A DNA stretch of 64,000 nt from Sulfitobacter albidus (GCF_018200035.1 NZ_CP073581.1:1980501-2044500), one strand, 5' to 3'; positions 49,222 through 58,723 are shown, counted from the first letter of the stretch. The notes: a model not told the origin generated them from the letters alone. Made by a program: numbers and translations.

Positions 49222-50944
49222 TACCCTTCTTCTGATCGCGCTTTTGTCGGTGCCCTTTCTGTTTGGCGACTTCGTTGCCTATCAGATCGGATTATTCCTG
49301 ATCTACGGTATAGCCGGTCAGGGTATCGGTTTTCTTTGGGGCCGTTCCGGCATATTGCCCTTCGGGCAAGCCGCTTTCTTCGGCGTGGCAGCCTACGCGT
49401 GTGCACATGTTCTGCTTCATGTGCCGAGCTTGCCGCTCGCGATCATCTGCTTGTTGGGTGTCATCGCCGCCGCTGGACTAATCGCGTTCCTGCTTGGCAG
49501 TGTCGTCTTCAAAGGAAAGACGGACAGCGGACCGTACTTCTCCCTGATCACGCTTGCGCTCGCACTGATCACAGAACAAGTTGCGGGCACCGCGACAGGC
49601 TTAACCGGTGGCTTCAACGGTCTCAGCGGTTTCCAGACGATCGCTGACCTCAATCAGTTTGGAAGTTTCTATTTCGTCATTGTCGCGGCCGTTCTGGTGT
49701 CGACAGTGCTTCTGCTGTCTTTGGACAGGCTGCCCGCAGGTTTGGTTGCCCGCGCGATTGCGGACAACGAAAGACGCCTGCAACTCTTCGGTTTTCCGAC
49801 ACATCTTGCTAAGGGCGCGGTATTCGGGCTTTCGGCAGCACTCGCAGCGCTGGCTGGCATCCTGTTCGCGAACCACCAAGGTATCGTTACGCCAACTTCA
49901 TCTGGCTTCCTCCTTTCTGCCAATTTCGTAATTTGGGCCGCCGTTGGAGGTCGGTTTCACGTATTGGGTCCCCTTCTTGGTGCCGTGGGAATTGGGTATC
50001 TATCAGCTGAATTGAGGGACAGCTTTGCGTATTGGGAAGTCCTGCTCGCACTGATCTTCATTCTCGTTGTCCTGAAGGCACCTGCCGGGATTGCGGGTTT
50101 GGTGCAAAACGCCATTCAACGTTTCATATCGCCAAGTTCAAAAGCGCGACCGCCTGTCTATTCGGTGCCGGCACCCAGGGTGGAGCAGTCTTCCGAGCCT
50201 CTCTCGTTCACAGATACGCACGTTCAGATCGGTCCCGTTCGCATCCTGAATGGCGTCAATCTGCACACACCCAAGAAGGGGATCGTCTGCATCATCGGAC
50301 CAAATGGCGCCGGAAAGACCTCCCTTCTGAACGTAACAACCGGAAATCTACCTGTCCAAAACGGAGAGCTGCGCTACGCCGGGCGAAAAATTCACAACCG
50401 CGCTCCTCATGAGGCACTGAAAAGCGGGATCGCACGCAAGCTTCAAGTGCCTTCCGTGTTCCCGTCGCTGAGTGTGGCGGACAATCTATGTATCGCGATG
50501 CTGGCGGGTCGTGCCGGGCTGGTGGACTTCTTTCGACCCAGCGCACTTGATTGGCGAAGCGCGCAACTTGACCGAATACTCGCAACACCTGGCCTGCCGC
50601 TATTGGAGGGCATGGCGCGCCCTGCATCGGACCTGCCACAGGGGCACCGGCAGTTCCTTGAATTCACCATGACCGCTGTTTCCGAGCCCAGCGTGCTCTT
50701 GTTAGACGAACCCTGTGCCGGGCTTTCGCCAACAGAGACCAAGCTGATGACGGAACTTGTTCGGGCATTCCAGGATAGCGGTCAGGGGCTTGTTCTGTTG
50801 ATCGAACATGACATGAGCATTGTGCGCTCTCTCTCAAGCCATGTCGTCGTGATGCACCAGGGCGCAGTCCTTGCCGAAGGCACCTTCGACGAAATCCAGT
50901 CGAACCAGGATGTTCGAGCGGTTTATGCGGGCGGCACAAAATGA
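49199..50944 (+). CDS. Fused ABC permease-ATPase (LivM + LivG type)
   Basis: 581 residues. Residues 1-300 are a LivM-type permease (GIAGQGIGFLWGRSGILPFGQAAFFG near 38; AIADNERRLQLFGFPTHLAKG near 185). A linker follows at 300-340, then a LivG-type ATPase: Walker A IIGPNGAGKTSLLNVTTG near 365, signature region LPQGHRQFLEF near 480 in place of LSxGQ, Walker B LLLDEPCAGLSP near 502, switch His LIEHDMSIV near 537. LivM-LivG fusions occur but are less usual than separate genes. Start overlaps livH-type gene; stop overlaps the next gene by 4 bp. Confidence 0.92.
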   Translation: MAYIVTVSTLLLIALLSVPFLFGDFVAYQIGLFLIYGIAGQGIGFLWGRSGILPFGQAAFFGVAAYACAHVLLHVPSLPLAIICLLGVIAAAGLIAFLLGSVVFKGKTDSGPYFSLITLALALITEQVAGTATGLTGGFNGLSGFQTIADLNQFGSFYFVIVAAVLVSTVLLLSLDRLPAGLVARAIADNERRLQLFGFPTHLAKGAVFGLSAALAALAGILFANHQGIVTPTSSGFLLSANFVIWAAVGGRFHVLGPLLGAVGIGYLSAELRDSFAYWEVLLALIFILVVLKAPAGIAGLVQNAIQRFISPSSKARPPVYSVPAPRVEQSSEPLSFTDTHVQIGPVRILNGVNLHTPKKGIVCIIGPNGAGKTSLLNVTTGNLPVQNGELRYAGRKIHNRAPHEALKSGIARKLQVPSVFPSLSVADNLCIAMLAGRAGLVDFFRPSALDWRSAQLDRILATPGLPLLEGMARPASDLPQGHRQFLEFTMTAVSEPSVLLLDEPCAGLSPTETKLMTELVRAFQDSGQGLVLLIEHDMSIVRSLSSHVVVMHQGAVLAEGTFDEIQSNQDVRAVYAGGTK

Positions 50945-51627
50945 CTGAGTTGGTTCTGGAATTTGAAGGCCTGCGCTGCGGATATGCAGATACTGAAATC
51001 CTGCATGGCGTCAGTGGCAGCCTGAAGCAAGGCCAGACATTGGGTTTGTTTGGGAGAAATGGTGTCGGCAAAACAACGCTGTGTCGCGCTCTCACAGGGG
51101 CACTTCCGTTACTGTCGGGTGAGATCAAGCTGGGAGGTCAGCCTCTCGATAGGCAACCCGCATTTGCGCGGCGTCGCAAAGGGATCAGTTACATGCCGCA
51201 GACTGGAATGGTTTTCGACAACCTTTCGGTGCGAGAGAATCTGTCCTTGGCAAGGTCAGACTTGCAGGTCGCCCCCTACTTCGAGAGGTTCCCGCGCCTG
51301 GCGGAGCGGTTGGACCAGCTGGCGGGTTCGATGTCCGGAGGCGAACGCAAAATCCTGTCTTTTGTTCGCGTGATGCTCGAAGAAAGCGTGGTCGCAATTC
51401 TGGACGAGCCATCCGAGGGCGTACAACCCGAGAACATCGAAAACATGCAGCAGTGCATGCTCGAAAAACAGAAACTCGGCTGTTCCTTCATCCTTGTGGA
51501 GCAGAACGTAAACATGTTGATGACCGCATCCGACGCCCTTCTCGGTCTCGACTCCGGACGCACCGTGTATGAGGCTGATGGCCCCAACTTCGACCGGGAC
51601 GAAATTGTCTCTGTCCTGACGGTTTAG
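50941..51627 (+). CDS. ABC ATP-binding protein, LivF type
   Basis: 228 residues. Walker A LFGRNGVGKTTLCRALTG near residue 37, signature MSGGERKILSFVRVML near 132, Walker B VAILDEPSEGVQPENIENM near 152, switch region FILVEQNVNMLMTASD near 183. It pairs with the ATPase half of the fused protein to drive import. Last gene of the amidase-ABC operon; its start overlaps the previous stop (ATGA). Confidence 0.93.
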   Translation: MTELVLEFEGLRCGYADTEILHGVSGSLKQGQTLGLFGRNGVGKTTLCRALTGALPLLSGEIKLGGQPLDRQPAFARRRKGISYMPQTGMVFDNLSVRENLSLARSDLQVAPYFERFPRLAERLDQLAGSMSGGERKILSFVRVMLEESVVAILDEPSEGVQPENIENMQQCMLEKQKLGCSFILVEQNVNMLMTASDALLGLDSGRTVYEADGPNFDRDEIVSVLTV

Positions 51628-51708
51628 CCTTTTGCGATCGTCATGCAGAGAGGTGGTGCTAAAATTCATACCAGTTTGCAGCCTCGTTAAGATGGATCAG
51701 GGTTTGAT

Positions 51709-51855
51709 TTAGGCTGCCATTCTCATCGGTTGTGTTTTGCGCTCATAGGCTTCATCGGGGGCCAATATGCCGTGTGTAGAGTGGGGGCGTTCTGCGTTGT
51801 AATGGGTCAGCCACTTACTAATCCCAGCCCGCATTTCTGAACCCGTCTCGAAGGC
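51709..51855 (-). mobile_element. IS3-family transposase fragment (C-terminal end of OrfB)
   Basis: The last 48 codons of an integrase-core transposase on the reverse strand, including AFETGSEMRAGISKWLTHYN and ERPHSTHGILAPDEAYERK, the typical C-terminal block of IS3 OrfB with the NxxRPH motif. Upstream in the frame there is an immediate stop where the palindrome 51852-51893 interrupts the gene. The rest of the element, including the catalytic Asp residues, is missing, so it cannot move by itself. Confidence 0.8.
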
Positions 51856-51893
51856 CTACAGCCGCCACGCCAAAGCCTTGCGGCTGTAGGCCT
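51852..51893. repeat. 14-bp inverted repeat at the broken end of the IS fragment
   Basis: AGGCCTACAGCCGC (51852-51865) and GCGGCTGTAGGCCT (51880-51893) are exact inverse copies around a 14-bp loop. It begins exactly where the transposase frame ends, so it may mark an insertion or deletion junction. Confidence 0.7.
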
Positions 51894-52170
51894 AACACTC
51901 CGAAGCACGGTTTTTGTTGGGGGCGCCCATGGACATCTTGCCAGTCTCCGGATCCCTGTGATTGAGCACGCCGGCAGCCTTCGGGCGTCATGTGTTGTCC
52001 CGGCGCAGGACAGGAGCGGTTCGGCCTCCCGTAGATCACTGCAACGACGGGGCGCAGCCAGAGGCCCACAGATCAAACGCCGTGGTCCATTGGTTCATGG
52101 CAAAGGGACACATGGCACCCGCGCGGAAGATGGATCAGCACGCGTGTCGGTGACAGGGCGGCACCGGCCC
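51894..52170. other. Remnant sequence at the right end of the island
   Basis: About 280 bp with no supported gene. Overlapping short frames on both strands lack starts and family resemblance. Composition returns to GC-rich here. No repeat of the tRNA-Cys 3' end is found, so the right border of the island is not defined. Confidence 0.4.
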
Positions 52171-52653
52171 CTAGCCCGGATGCACCGCGCCGCGTACCCT
52201 GTCCCACGCACCGGGCAGCAGCGCGCGGCCCAGAACGCGGTCGGGGTTTGTGGGCGGCGGCATCTCGACCCCGTCGAGCCGGGTAAACCCGTAGCGCCCG
52301 TAATAGGGCGCATCCCCTACCAGCATCACGCGGGTCCATCCCAGGGGTGCTGCGCGCTCCAGCGAGCTGGCAATGAGCAGCGCACCCAGTCCTTCGCCCT
52401 GCCGCGTGGGGTGTACGGCCACCGGCCCCAGCAGCAGCGCCGCCGCCCCGCCCACGCTGACCGACCAATAGCGGATCGCCCCGCCCAGTATCCCGCTTTC
52501 ATCGCGCGCCACCAGCGACAGCCCCGTCACAGGGTCGCGCCCCTCGCGCAGACGGTACGACGACAGCGCCGTGCGGCCCGGCGCAAAGCAGGTATCATAC
52601 AGCGCCTCGACCTCCCAATGATCGTCCGGCACCTCGGGGCGAAGCTCATACAT
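52171..52653 (-). CDS. GNAT-family N-acetyltransferase
   Basis: 160 residues with the single-domain GNAT fold. The acetyl-CoA pyrophosphate-binding loop is HPTRQGEGLGALLIASSL near residue 82 (the R-x-x-G-x-G/A motif), followed by MLVGDAPYYGRYGFTRLDG, characteristic of YhbS-like acetyltransferases. Acceptor unknown. First chromosomal gene right of the island, divergent from the flavin reductase gene. Confidence 0.9.
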   Translation of the reverse strand: MYELRPEVPDDHWEVEALYDTCFAPGRTALSSYRLREGRDPVTGLSLVARDESGILGGAIRYWSVSVGGAAALLLGPVAVHPTRQGEGLGALLIASSLERAAPLGWTRVMLVGDAPYYGRYGFTRLDGVEMPPPTNPDRVLGRALLPGAWDRVRGAVHPG

Positions 52654-52744
52654 GGGCGCGCGCGGTCCTTTGACGGGCGGTTAACTGCTGGAAAGCCGCG
52701 TAGCATGGCGCTAGCTAAGGCTCAACGCTTGCAAGGAGAGACCC

Positions 52745-53350
52745 ATGTTCTACCGCCCCGCCGACGGCCACGGCCTGCCGCATAACCCGTTCAACGCCGT
52801 CGTGACTCCCCGGCCCATCGGCTGGATCTCGACCCGCGACGCACAGGGGCGCGACAATCTTGCGCCCTATTCGTTTTTCAACGGTGTGGCCTATACGCCG
52901 CCGCAGGTCATGTTCGCCTCAACCGGCGTGAAGGACGACGCCGACGGCACCAAGGACAGCATGCTCAACATCCGCAACACCGGGGTTTTCTGCGTGAATA
53001 TCGTCGAATACGCGGCCCGCGAGGCGATGAATGCCTCGGCCAAGATGCTGCCGCACGGCACCGATGAATTCGCCCACGCCGGTCTTGAGCGCGAAGAGTG
53101 CAGCGAGATCGCTTGCGCGCGGGTCAAAGGCGCGCCCGCCGCCCTCGAATGCCGCATGACGCAGATCGTCAAGATCGAGGGCGAGACGAACTATGTCTGC
53201 TTTGGCGAGGTCATCGGCGTGCATCTGCGCGACGACTGCCTTGTGGACGGGATGTTCGACGTGACCAAATACGAACCTCTCAGCCGTCTGGGATATCGCG
53301 ATTACACCGCCGTGCGCGAGGTGTTTTCGATGGCCCGTCCCGACGACTGA
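52745..53350 (+). CDS. Flavin reductase-family protein
   Basis: 201 residues; AAGGAG before the ATG. Split-barrel FMN-binding fold: FNAVVTPRPIGWISTRDAQG near residue 17, NLAPYSFFNGVAYTPPQVMFAS near 40, KDSMLNIRNTGVFCVNIV near 70. Family members reduce FMN or FAD with NAD(P)H for partner monooxygenases, or bind flavin for other purposes; no partner oxygenase is adjacent. It converges on the histidine kinase gene. Confidence 0.9.
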   Translation: MFYRPADGHGLPHNPFNAVVTPRPIGWISTRDAQGRDNLAPYSFFNGVAYTPPQVMFASTGVKDDADGTKDSMLNIRNTGVFCVNIVEYAAREAMNASAKMLPHGTDEFAHAGLEREECSEIACARVKGAPAALECRMTQIVKIEGETNYVCFGEVIGVHLRDDCLVDGMFDVTKYEPLSRLGYRDYTAVREVFSMARPDD

Positions 53351-54561
53351 CTACTGCGGCATCTGGCGGCGCCATTTGGGCAGGCGGACGCGCGCGGTGG
53401 TGCCCGTGGGCGCCGCTTCGATCTCCAGCTCGCCGCCGTGCAGCTCTACCAGCTTGCGCGTCAGCGGCAGGCCAAGGCCCAGCCCGCCGTGGCTGCCGCG
53501 CCGTATGACATCCCCCCCGCGACAGAGAACGGCGCATAGAGCGCGTCGATCTCGACACCTTCGGCCATCGCGCCATTGTCGTGCACGGTGATCTCTACGT
53601 TGCCATCGGTGTTGAGGCCCGCGGCAATGCGGATGTGATCGCCCCCGTGCAGCACCGCGTTCAGCAACAGCGACGTGATCGAGATGCGCAGATGCCCCTC
53701 GTCCACGACAAGCGGTTCCGGCAACCGGCATTCGGGCCGGTCGAGCAGCTTGTTGACCTCATCGACGCTGGTCACATGGGCCAGATACAACCGCTCCAAA
53801 AGCGCCTTCATATCCACCGGTCCCTCGTGCAGCGACAGATCGCCCGTGCTGACATCGCTGTAGCGCAGGATCGTTTCAACCAGATCGGTCAGATGCTCGG
53901 TGGATTTGCGCGCAGAGCTGGCGAGCGTGGTGTTGATCGGATCGTCCAGCCGCGCCTCGATCAGCTGCAAGGCGCCCCGCATCACCGTCAGCGGCGTGCG
54001 CAGCTCGTGGCCCACCAGCGTCAGGAAATTGCGGTGCGCCTCAGACGGTGGCGGAGCGGCGGGGCCGGGCACGGGTTTCTCCAGCGCCGCAACGACCGCA
54101 TCGCCCAGATGCCGCAGCACCGTCATCTGCCGGTCGTCCGGCGCGCCATGGGGCGCCAGATCCAGCGCGCACAGGCTGCCAAAGCGGAACCCCGACGACA
54201 GCACCAGCGGCACGCCCGCGTAAAACCGCGCCTGCGGCCCGCCAGCGGCGACCATCGGATGCTCGGCAAACCGCGCCTCGGCGCTCAGATCCGGCACCAC
54301 CATGGGCGCGTCCGACATGATCGTGTGGGTGCAGAAGGAATTGTTCTTGGGCATCTCGCCCAGTTCGATCCCGATGACGGATTTATACCACTGCGTCGCT
54401 TCCTCCACGACGCTGATATGCGCGATGGGGCACTCCAGCAACGCCGCCGCCGCCTCGCAGATGGCATCGAATACCGCGTGGTTCTCACGGGTAAGCCCGG
54501 GCACCTCGCGCACGGCACGCACGCGGGATTCCTCGTTAAAGGGGATGGGATGTGTTCGCAT
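53351..54561 (-). pseudogene. GAF-domain sensor histidine kinase, one frameshift
   Basis: Starts at 54561. GAF domain at about residues 25-160 (CPIAHISVVEEATQWYKSVIG; NNSFCTHTIMSD), then the HisKA helix with phosphoacceptor His in LVGHELRTPLTVMRGALQ near 190, and the ATPase N-box SITSLLLNAVLHGGDH near 295. The frame breaks in the C7 run 53512-53518; one added base restores VIRRGSHGGLGLGLPLTRKL, the G box, and a normal C-terminus, about 402 residues. As printed, the kinase would lack its last ATP-binding loop. No response regulator gene is adjacent. No membrane segments, so a cytoplasmic sensor. Confidence 0.88.
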
Positions 54562-54686
54562 GTCTTGCCCTTGCCGCCGGTCACACGTCTGCGCGTGCTA
54601 CAACCTCCGCACGAGGGTAGCGCGCACGCCCCTGTCGTGGCAAGGGCACGGCCCCGCGCGCCCGCGAAAAGCGTGGCGCGTTTGCG

Positions 54687-56363
54687 TCAGTGCCCGCCCA
54701 GAACCCCGGTGCGGACCTGATAATTCACCGCCAGTTGGTATTCGGGGTCATCGTCGCTGTCGACCATCAGGTGCCCGGCCTTGGTCAGCAACGCATGGCA
54801 ATCGCGGCTCAGATGGCGCAGCTGCAACCGCTTGCCCGCGTCCTCGTATTTGCCCGCAATCGCCTCGATCGCCTGAAGCGCGGATTGATCCACGACCCGG
54901 CTGCCCTCGAAATCCACGATTACTTCCATCGGATCGCCCCGCACGTCGAACAGCTCCGCAAACCCGTCGGCAGAGCCAAAGAACAGCGGCCCCTGCACCT
55001 CGTAGATCTTGGCGCCCTCGGGGGTGATATGGGTCTTGGCGTAGATCCGGCGCGCGTTGTTCCATGCATAGGCCAGCGCGCTGACGATCACGCCGACGAC
55101 CACCGCCACCGCCAGATCCTTGTAAACGGTCACGACCGTCACCAGCAGGATCACGAACGCATCCATCAGCGGCACCTTGCGCAGGATGGTCAGGCTGTTC
55201 CAGGCAAAGGTGCCGATCACCACCATGAACATCACGCCCACAAGCGCCGCCAACGGAATAAGCTCGATCAGCGGGGCGGCCACCACGATGAACAGCAACA
55301 GGAACACCGCCGCCGCGATCCCGGCCACGCGGGTGCGCCCGCCCGATTTCACGTTGATCATCGACTGGCCGATCATCGCACAGCCCCCCATGCCGCCAAA
55401 GAAACCGGTGACGGTATTGGCCACACCCTGCGCCACGCATTCCTGACTAGCACCGCCGCGCTGGTTGGTCATGTCGCCCACGAGGTTCAGCGTCAGCAGG
55501 CTTTCGATCAGACCAATCGCGGCCAAAATCACAGCGTAGGGCAGGATGATATAGAAGGTCTCAAGGGTCAGCGGCGCCAGCATCGTCCCGTAGAGCCCCA
55601 CGCCGGTGCCGAACGGATTGTGGAACGACGGCAACCCGCCCTGGATCGAGGCCAGATCGCCCACGCGCGGCACGTCCATCCCGGTAAAGATCACGACCGC
55701 CGCAACAATCCCGATGCCTGCCAGCGGTGCCGGCACCAGCTTGGTGATGCGCGGCATCACCCAGATGATCGCCATGGTTGCCGCAACCAGCGTCAGCATC
55801 AGCGCCAGCGGCAGACCGGACAGCCATTCGCCCCCGCCCATGCCGTGCCCGGTATCGACCATGGTGCCCGGCACCTTGAACTGCCCCAGCTGCGCCAGAA
55901 AAATCACGATCGCCAGACCGTTCACAAATCCCAGCATCACCGGATGCGGCACCAGCCGAATGAATTTTCCCCATTGCATCACGCCGGCAAAGATCTGCAA
56001 CAGACCCATCAGCACCACGGTCGCAAACAGGTATTCCACCCCGTGCTGGCTCACCAGCGCCACCATGACCACCGCCAGCGCCCCCGTCGCGCCCGAGATC
56101 ATGCCGGGCCGGCCGCCGATCAGCGCCGTGATCAGCCCCACGATGAATGCCGCATAGAGCCCCACCAGCGGGTGCACCCCCGCGACAAAGGCGAACGCCA
56201 CCGCCTCGGGCACCAGTGCCAGCGCCACCGTCAGACCCGACAGCAACTCGATCCGCATCCGCCCGACGGAAAACCCATCCTCCCCCATCCACCGCAGATC
56301 GGTCACATCGAGGTTTCGGGGGGTCAGATTTTCGGTGAACGAACGAAAGACACTGCGCGCCAT
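54687..56363 (-). CDS. SulP-family anion transporter with STAS domain
   Basis: 558 residues from the ATG at 56363, preceded by AAGGAA; the frame is open further upstream across the mtnP promoter, which is rejected. Membrane domain at about residues 30-400 with the SulP signatures GLTVALALVPEAVAFAFVAG and GLIESLLTLNLVGDMTNQRG. The STAS domain at 430-540 ends with VIVDFEGSRVVDQSALQAIEAI. SulP proteins carry sulfate, bicarbonate or dicarboxylates; absence of a carbonic anhydrase or sulfate gene nearby leaves the substrate open. Confidence 0.93.
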   Translation of the reverse strand: MARSVFRSFTENLTPRNLDVTDLRWMGEDGFSVGRMRIELLSGLTVALALVPEAVAFAFVAGVHPLVGLYAAFIVGLITALIGGRPGMISGATGALAVVMVALVSQHGVEYLFATVVLMGLLQIFAGVMQWGKFIRLVPHPVMLGFVNGLAIVIFLAQLGQFKVPGTMVDTGHGMGGGEWLSGLPLALMLTLVAATMAIIWVMPRITKLVPAPLAGIGIVAAVVIFTGMDVPRVGDLASIQGGLPSFHNPFGTGVGLYGTMLAPLTLETFYIILPYAVILAAIGLIESLLTLNLVGDMTNQRGGASQECVAQGVANTVTGFFGGMGGCAMIGQSMINVKSGGRTRVAGIAAAVFLLLFIVVAAPLIELIPLAALVGVMFMVVIGTFAWNSLTILRKVPLMDAFVILLVTVVTVYKDLAVAVVVGVIVSALAYAWNNARRIYAKTHITPEGAKIYEVQGPLFFGSADGFAELFDVRGDPMEVIVDFEGSRVVDQSALQAIEAIAGKYEDAGKRLQLRHLSRDCHALLTKAGHLMVDSDDDPEYQLAVNYQVRTGVLGGH

Positions 56364-56568
56364 GGGAAGAGGTTCCTTGCGGGGATCTGCGGGGAGTTTG
56401 CGCTCCCCTATCAAGGCATCACAGCAATGGAAACCCCGCGCGCCACGCCGCACTGCGGCGCATACGCGCTGTGCACGCGTGGTGTACGCCCCGTGTATAG
56501 CGTCTGACCGGTTGCAATCGCCGCGCGCCGGGGCCACCATCGCGGCTGATTTGCAGATGAGGGCTCCC

Positions 56569-57441
56569 ATGACCGCCACAAAAATCGCCGTGATCGGCGG
56601 CTCCGGCATTTACGACATCGACGGGTTGCAGGGGGCCGAATGGGTCACCGTGAAAACCCCTTGGGGCGCGCCCTCCGACGCGATCCTCACGGGCACGCTC
56701 GACGGGGTCGAGATGGCGTTCCTGCCGCGGCACGGGCGCGGCCATGTGCACTCCCCCAGTACCGTGCCCTACCGCGCGAATATCGACGCGCTCAAGCGGA
56801 TCGGCTGCACCGATGTGATCTCTGTCTCCGCCTGCGGCAGCTTCCGTGATGAGATGGCGCCGGGCGATTTTGTCATTGTAGATCAATTCATTGACCGCAC
56901 CTTTGCCCGCGAAAAATCGTTTTTCGGCACCGGCTGCGTGGCCCATGTCAGCGTCGCCCACCCCACCTGCCCGCGCCTTGGCGCAGCTTGCCTTGAGGCC
57001 GCGCGCGACGCGGGCATCACCGTGCACGACGGCGGCACCTATCTGGCGATGGAAGGCCCGCAATTCTCCACCCTCGCCGAATCCAGGATGTACCGCGAAA
57101 GCTGGGGCGCGGATGTCATCGGCATGACCAACATGCCCGAGGCGAAACTCGCCCGCGAGGCCGAGCTGTGCTATGCCTCCGTCGCGATGATCACCGATTA
57201 CGACAGCTGGCACCCCGATCATGGCGAGGTGGATGTTACTGAAATCATTAAAACTTTGATGGGCAACGCCGAGAAGGGCCGCGATCTGGTGCGCCGCCTG
57301 CCCGCCCTTCTGGGTGCCGACCGCGCGCCCTGCCCGCACGGATGCGACCGCGCGCTGGAATACGCGATCCTGACCCAGGAAGGCGCGCGCGACCCCGCGC
57401 TGATGGCCAAGCTTGACGCCGTCGCGGGCCGGATGCTCTGA
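56569..57441 (+). CDS. mtnP: S-methyl-5'-thioadenosine phosphorylase
   Basis: 290 residues from the ATG at 56569 (MTATKIAVIGGSGIYDIDGL) with GAGGG upstream; an in-frame ATG 12 bp earlier is possible. PNP/MTAP family motifs are FLPRHGRGHVHSPSTVPYRA (phosphate site), VISVSACGSFRDEMAPGDFV, and TYLAMEGPQFSTLAESRMYR, with GMTNMPEAKLAREAELCYAS near residue 185. It splits methylthioadenosine into adenine and 5-methylthioribose-1-phosphate. The adenine can be used by Apt, encoded three genes downstream. Confidence 0.95.
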   Translation: MTATKIAVIGGSGIYDIDGLQGAEWVTVKTPWGAPSDAILTGTLDGVEMAFLPRHGRGHVHSPSTVPYRANIDALKRIGCTDVISVSACGSFRDEMAPGDFVIVDQFIDRTFAREKSFFGTGCVAHVSVAHPTCPRLGAACLEAARDAGITVHDGGTYLAMEGPQFSTLAESRMYRESWGADVIGMTNMPEAKLAREAELCYASVAMITDYDSWHPDHGEVDVTEIIKTLMGNAEKGRDLVRRLPALLGADRAPCPHGCDRALEYAILTQEGARDPALMAKLDAVAGRML

Positions 57442-58082
57442 TCCGCGCGGCGCTCATTCTGGCGGCGGGGGCGGCGCAGGCGCAGGACGCCGTGCGCAGC
57501 GAGGGCCCCCTCGACGATACCGCGTTCTACCGGCTTGTCGCCTGTGCGGCTCCGCCGGATCAACCCTGCGCCAAGCCTTTCATAAGATGGGGAAAATCCG
57601 TCGTCACCGTGGGGCTTGTGACCCGCGATCCCGCCTATCTGGGCGGCAAGCTCAAGCGCGCGGAAGCCTCGGTCGAACGCGCCATCCAGCGCCTCAACGC
57701 CACCGGCATGGCCGTGCAGCTGAACGCCTCCGACGATACCCCCGACATCGCCATTCACCTGCTCGACACCCCGCGCGGAGCGCAGATGCAGGGCACCGGC
57801 ACCCCGCTCGACGGGCTGACGCTTGCCAACGCGCTCACCCGCCTCACGGTCCGCGCGGGTACCATCGAGCGCGCCCATATCGCGTTCTCGAACACCATGA
57901 CCCGGCGCCAATACGAATCCGTCATGCTCGAAGAAATCATGCAGGCGCTCGGCCTCATCACCGACATCGAAAACCCCTATTACCGCAGCCGTTCCATCCT
58001 GTCGCAGAATGCCGATAACAGACTGAAAAGACTGGGCGAACAGGATATCATGGCGCTCCGGCGCCACTACCCCCCAGCTTAA
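57438..58082 (+). CDS. DUF2927-like secreted protein with probable CTG start
   Basis: 214 residues if it starts at the CTG at 57438, which overlaps the mtnP stop (CTGA) and gives a proper signal peptide (IRAALILAAGAAQAQ). The first ATG/GTG/TTG-type start is GTG at 57492, which would remove the signal. The body includes RWGKSVVTVGLVTRDPAYLG, RAIQRLNATGMAVQLNASDD and SVMLEEIMQALGLITDIENP, the last typical of DUF2927 proteins. Function unknown. A missing base near the start could also hide an ATG. Confidence 0.75.
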   Translation: MIRAALILAAGAAQAQDAVRSEGPLDDTAFYRLVACAAPPDQPCAKPFIRWGKSVVTVGLVTRDPAYLGGKLKRAEASVERAIQRLNATGMAVQLNASDDTPDIAIHLLDTPRGAQMQGTGTPLDGLTLANALTRLTVRAGTIERAHIAFSNTMTRRQYESVMLEEIMQALGLITDIENPYYRSRSILSQNADNRLKRLGEQDIMALRRHYPPA

Positions 58083-58093
58083 GGATCCCGCCC

Positions 58094-58723
58094 ATGCCCT
58101 TTGACCTCTGGCTCACGTTTCTTGCCGCCTCCACGGCGCTGCTGCTCATCCCCGGACCGACGGTTCTGCTGGTCCTGAGCTATGCGCTGAGCAAGGGGCG
58201 CTCGGTCGCGCTCGCCTCTGCCGCGGGGGTTGCGGTGGGCGATCTGATCGCCATGAACGCCTCGCTTGCGGGGCTGGGCGCGCTGGTGCTGGCCTCCGCC
58301 ACGGCGTTCACGATTCTCAAATGGATCGGTGCCGCCTATCTCATCTGGCTCGGGATCAAGCTCATCCGCTCCGCCCCCACGACCGGGCTGAGCGTGCCAC
58401 AGACCGACACGATCACCGCGCGCCGCGTGTTCACGCATACCGCCGCCGTCACCGCGCTCAATCCCAAATCCATCGCGTTCTTCATCGCCTTCGTGCCGCA
58501 GTTCATCCGCCCCGACGCCGCCCTCGCCCCGCAGTTCACAATCCTGATCGCGAGCTTCGTGGGGCTTGCGGCGCTGAACGCTTTGGCCTACGCGCTGGCT
58601 GCCGACCGTCTGCGGACGGTGATCGCAAGGCCCTCGATCCTGGCCTGGATCACCCGCGCGGGCGGCGCCGCGCTTGTCACGATGGGCGTGTTGACAGCCA
58701 CCCTGCGCCGGAGCACACCATGA
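58094..58723 (+). CDS. LysE/RhtB-family amino-acid exporter
   Basis: 209 residues with AAGGA upstream. About six membrane helices. The N-terminal signature [20 protein letters not shown] is near residue 17 (the PGP motif), and [18 protein letters not shown] near 125 is the second family motif. Exports amino acids or homoserine lactone-like compounds; substrate not known. Its stop overlaps the apt start (ATGA), so the two are translationally coupled. Confidence 0.92.
   Translation: MPFDLWLTFLAASTALLLIPGPTVLLVLSYALSKGRSVALASAAGVAVGDLIAMNASLAGLGALVLASATAFTILKWIGAAYLIWLGIKLIRSAPTTGLSVPQTDTITARRVFTHTAAVTALNPKSIAFFIAFVPQFIRPDAALAPQFTILIASFVGLAALNALAYALAADRLRTVIARPSILAWITRAGGAALVTMGVLTATLRRSTP

Noticed and set aside
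44363..52170. Island as an integrative or phage element with att sites
   Set aside because: No integrase gene and no second copy of the tRNA-Cys 3' end found at the right side; only composition, content and the IS fragment support transfer.
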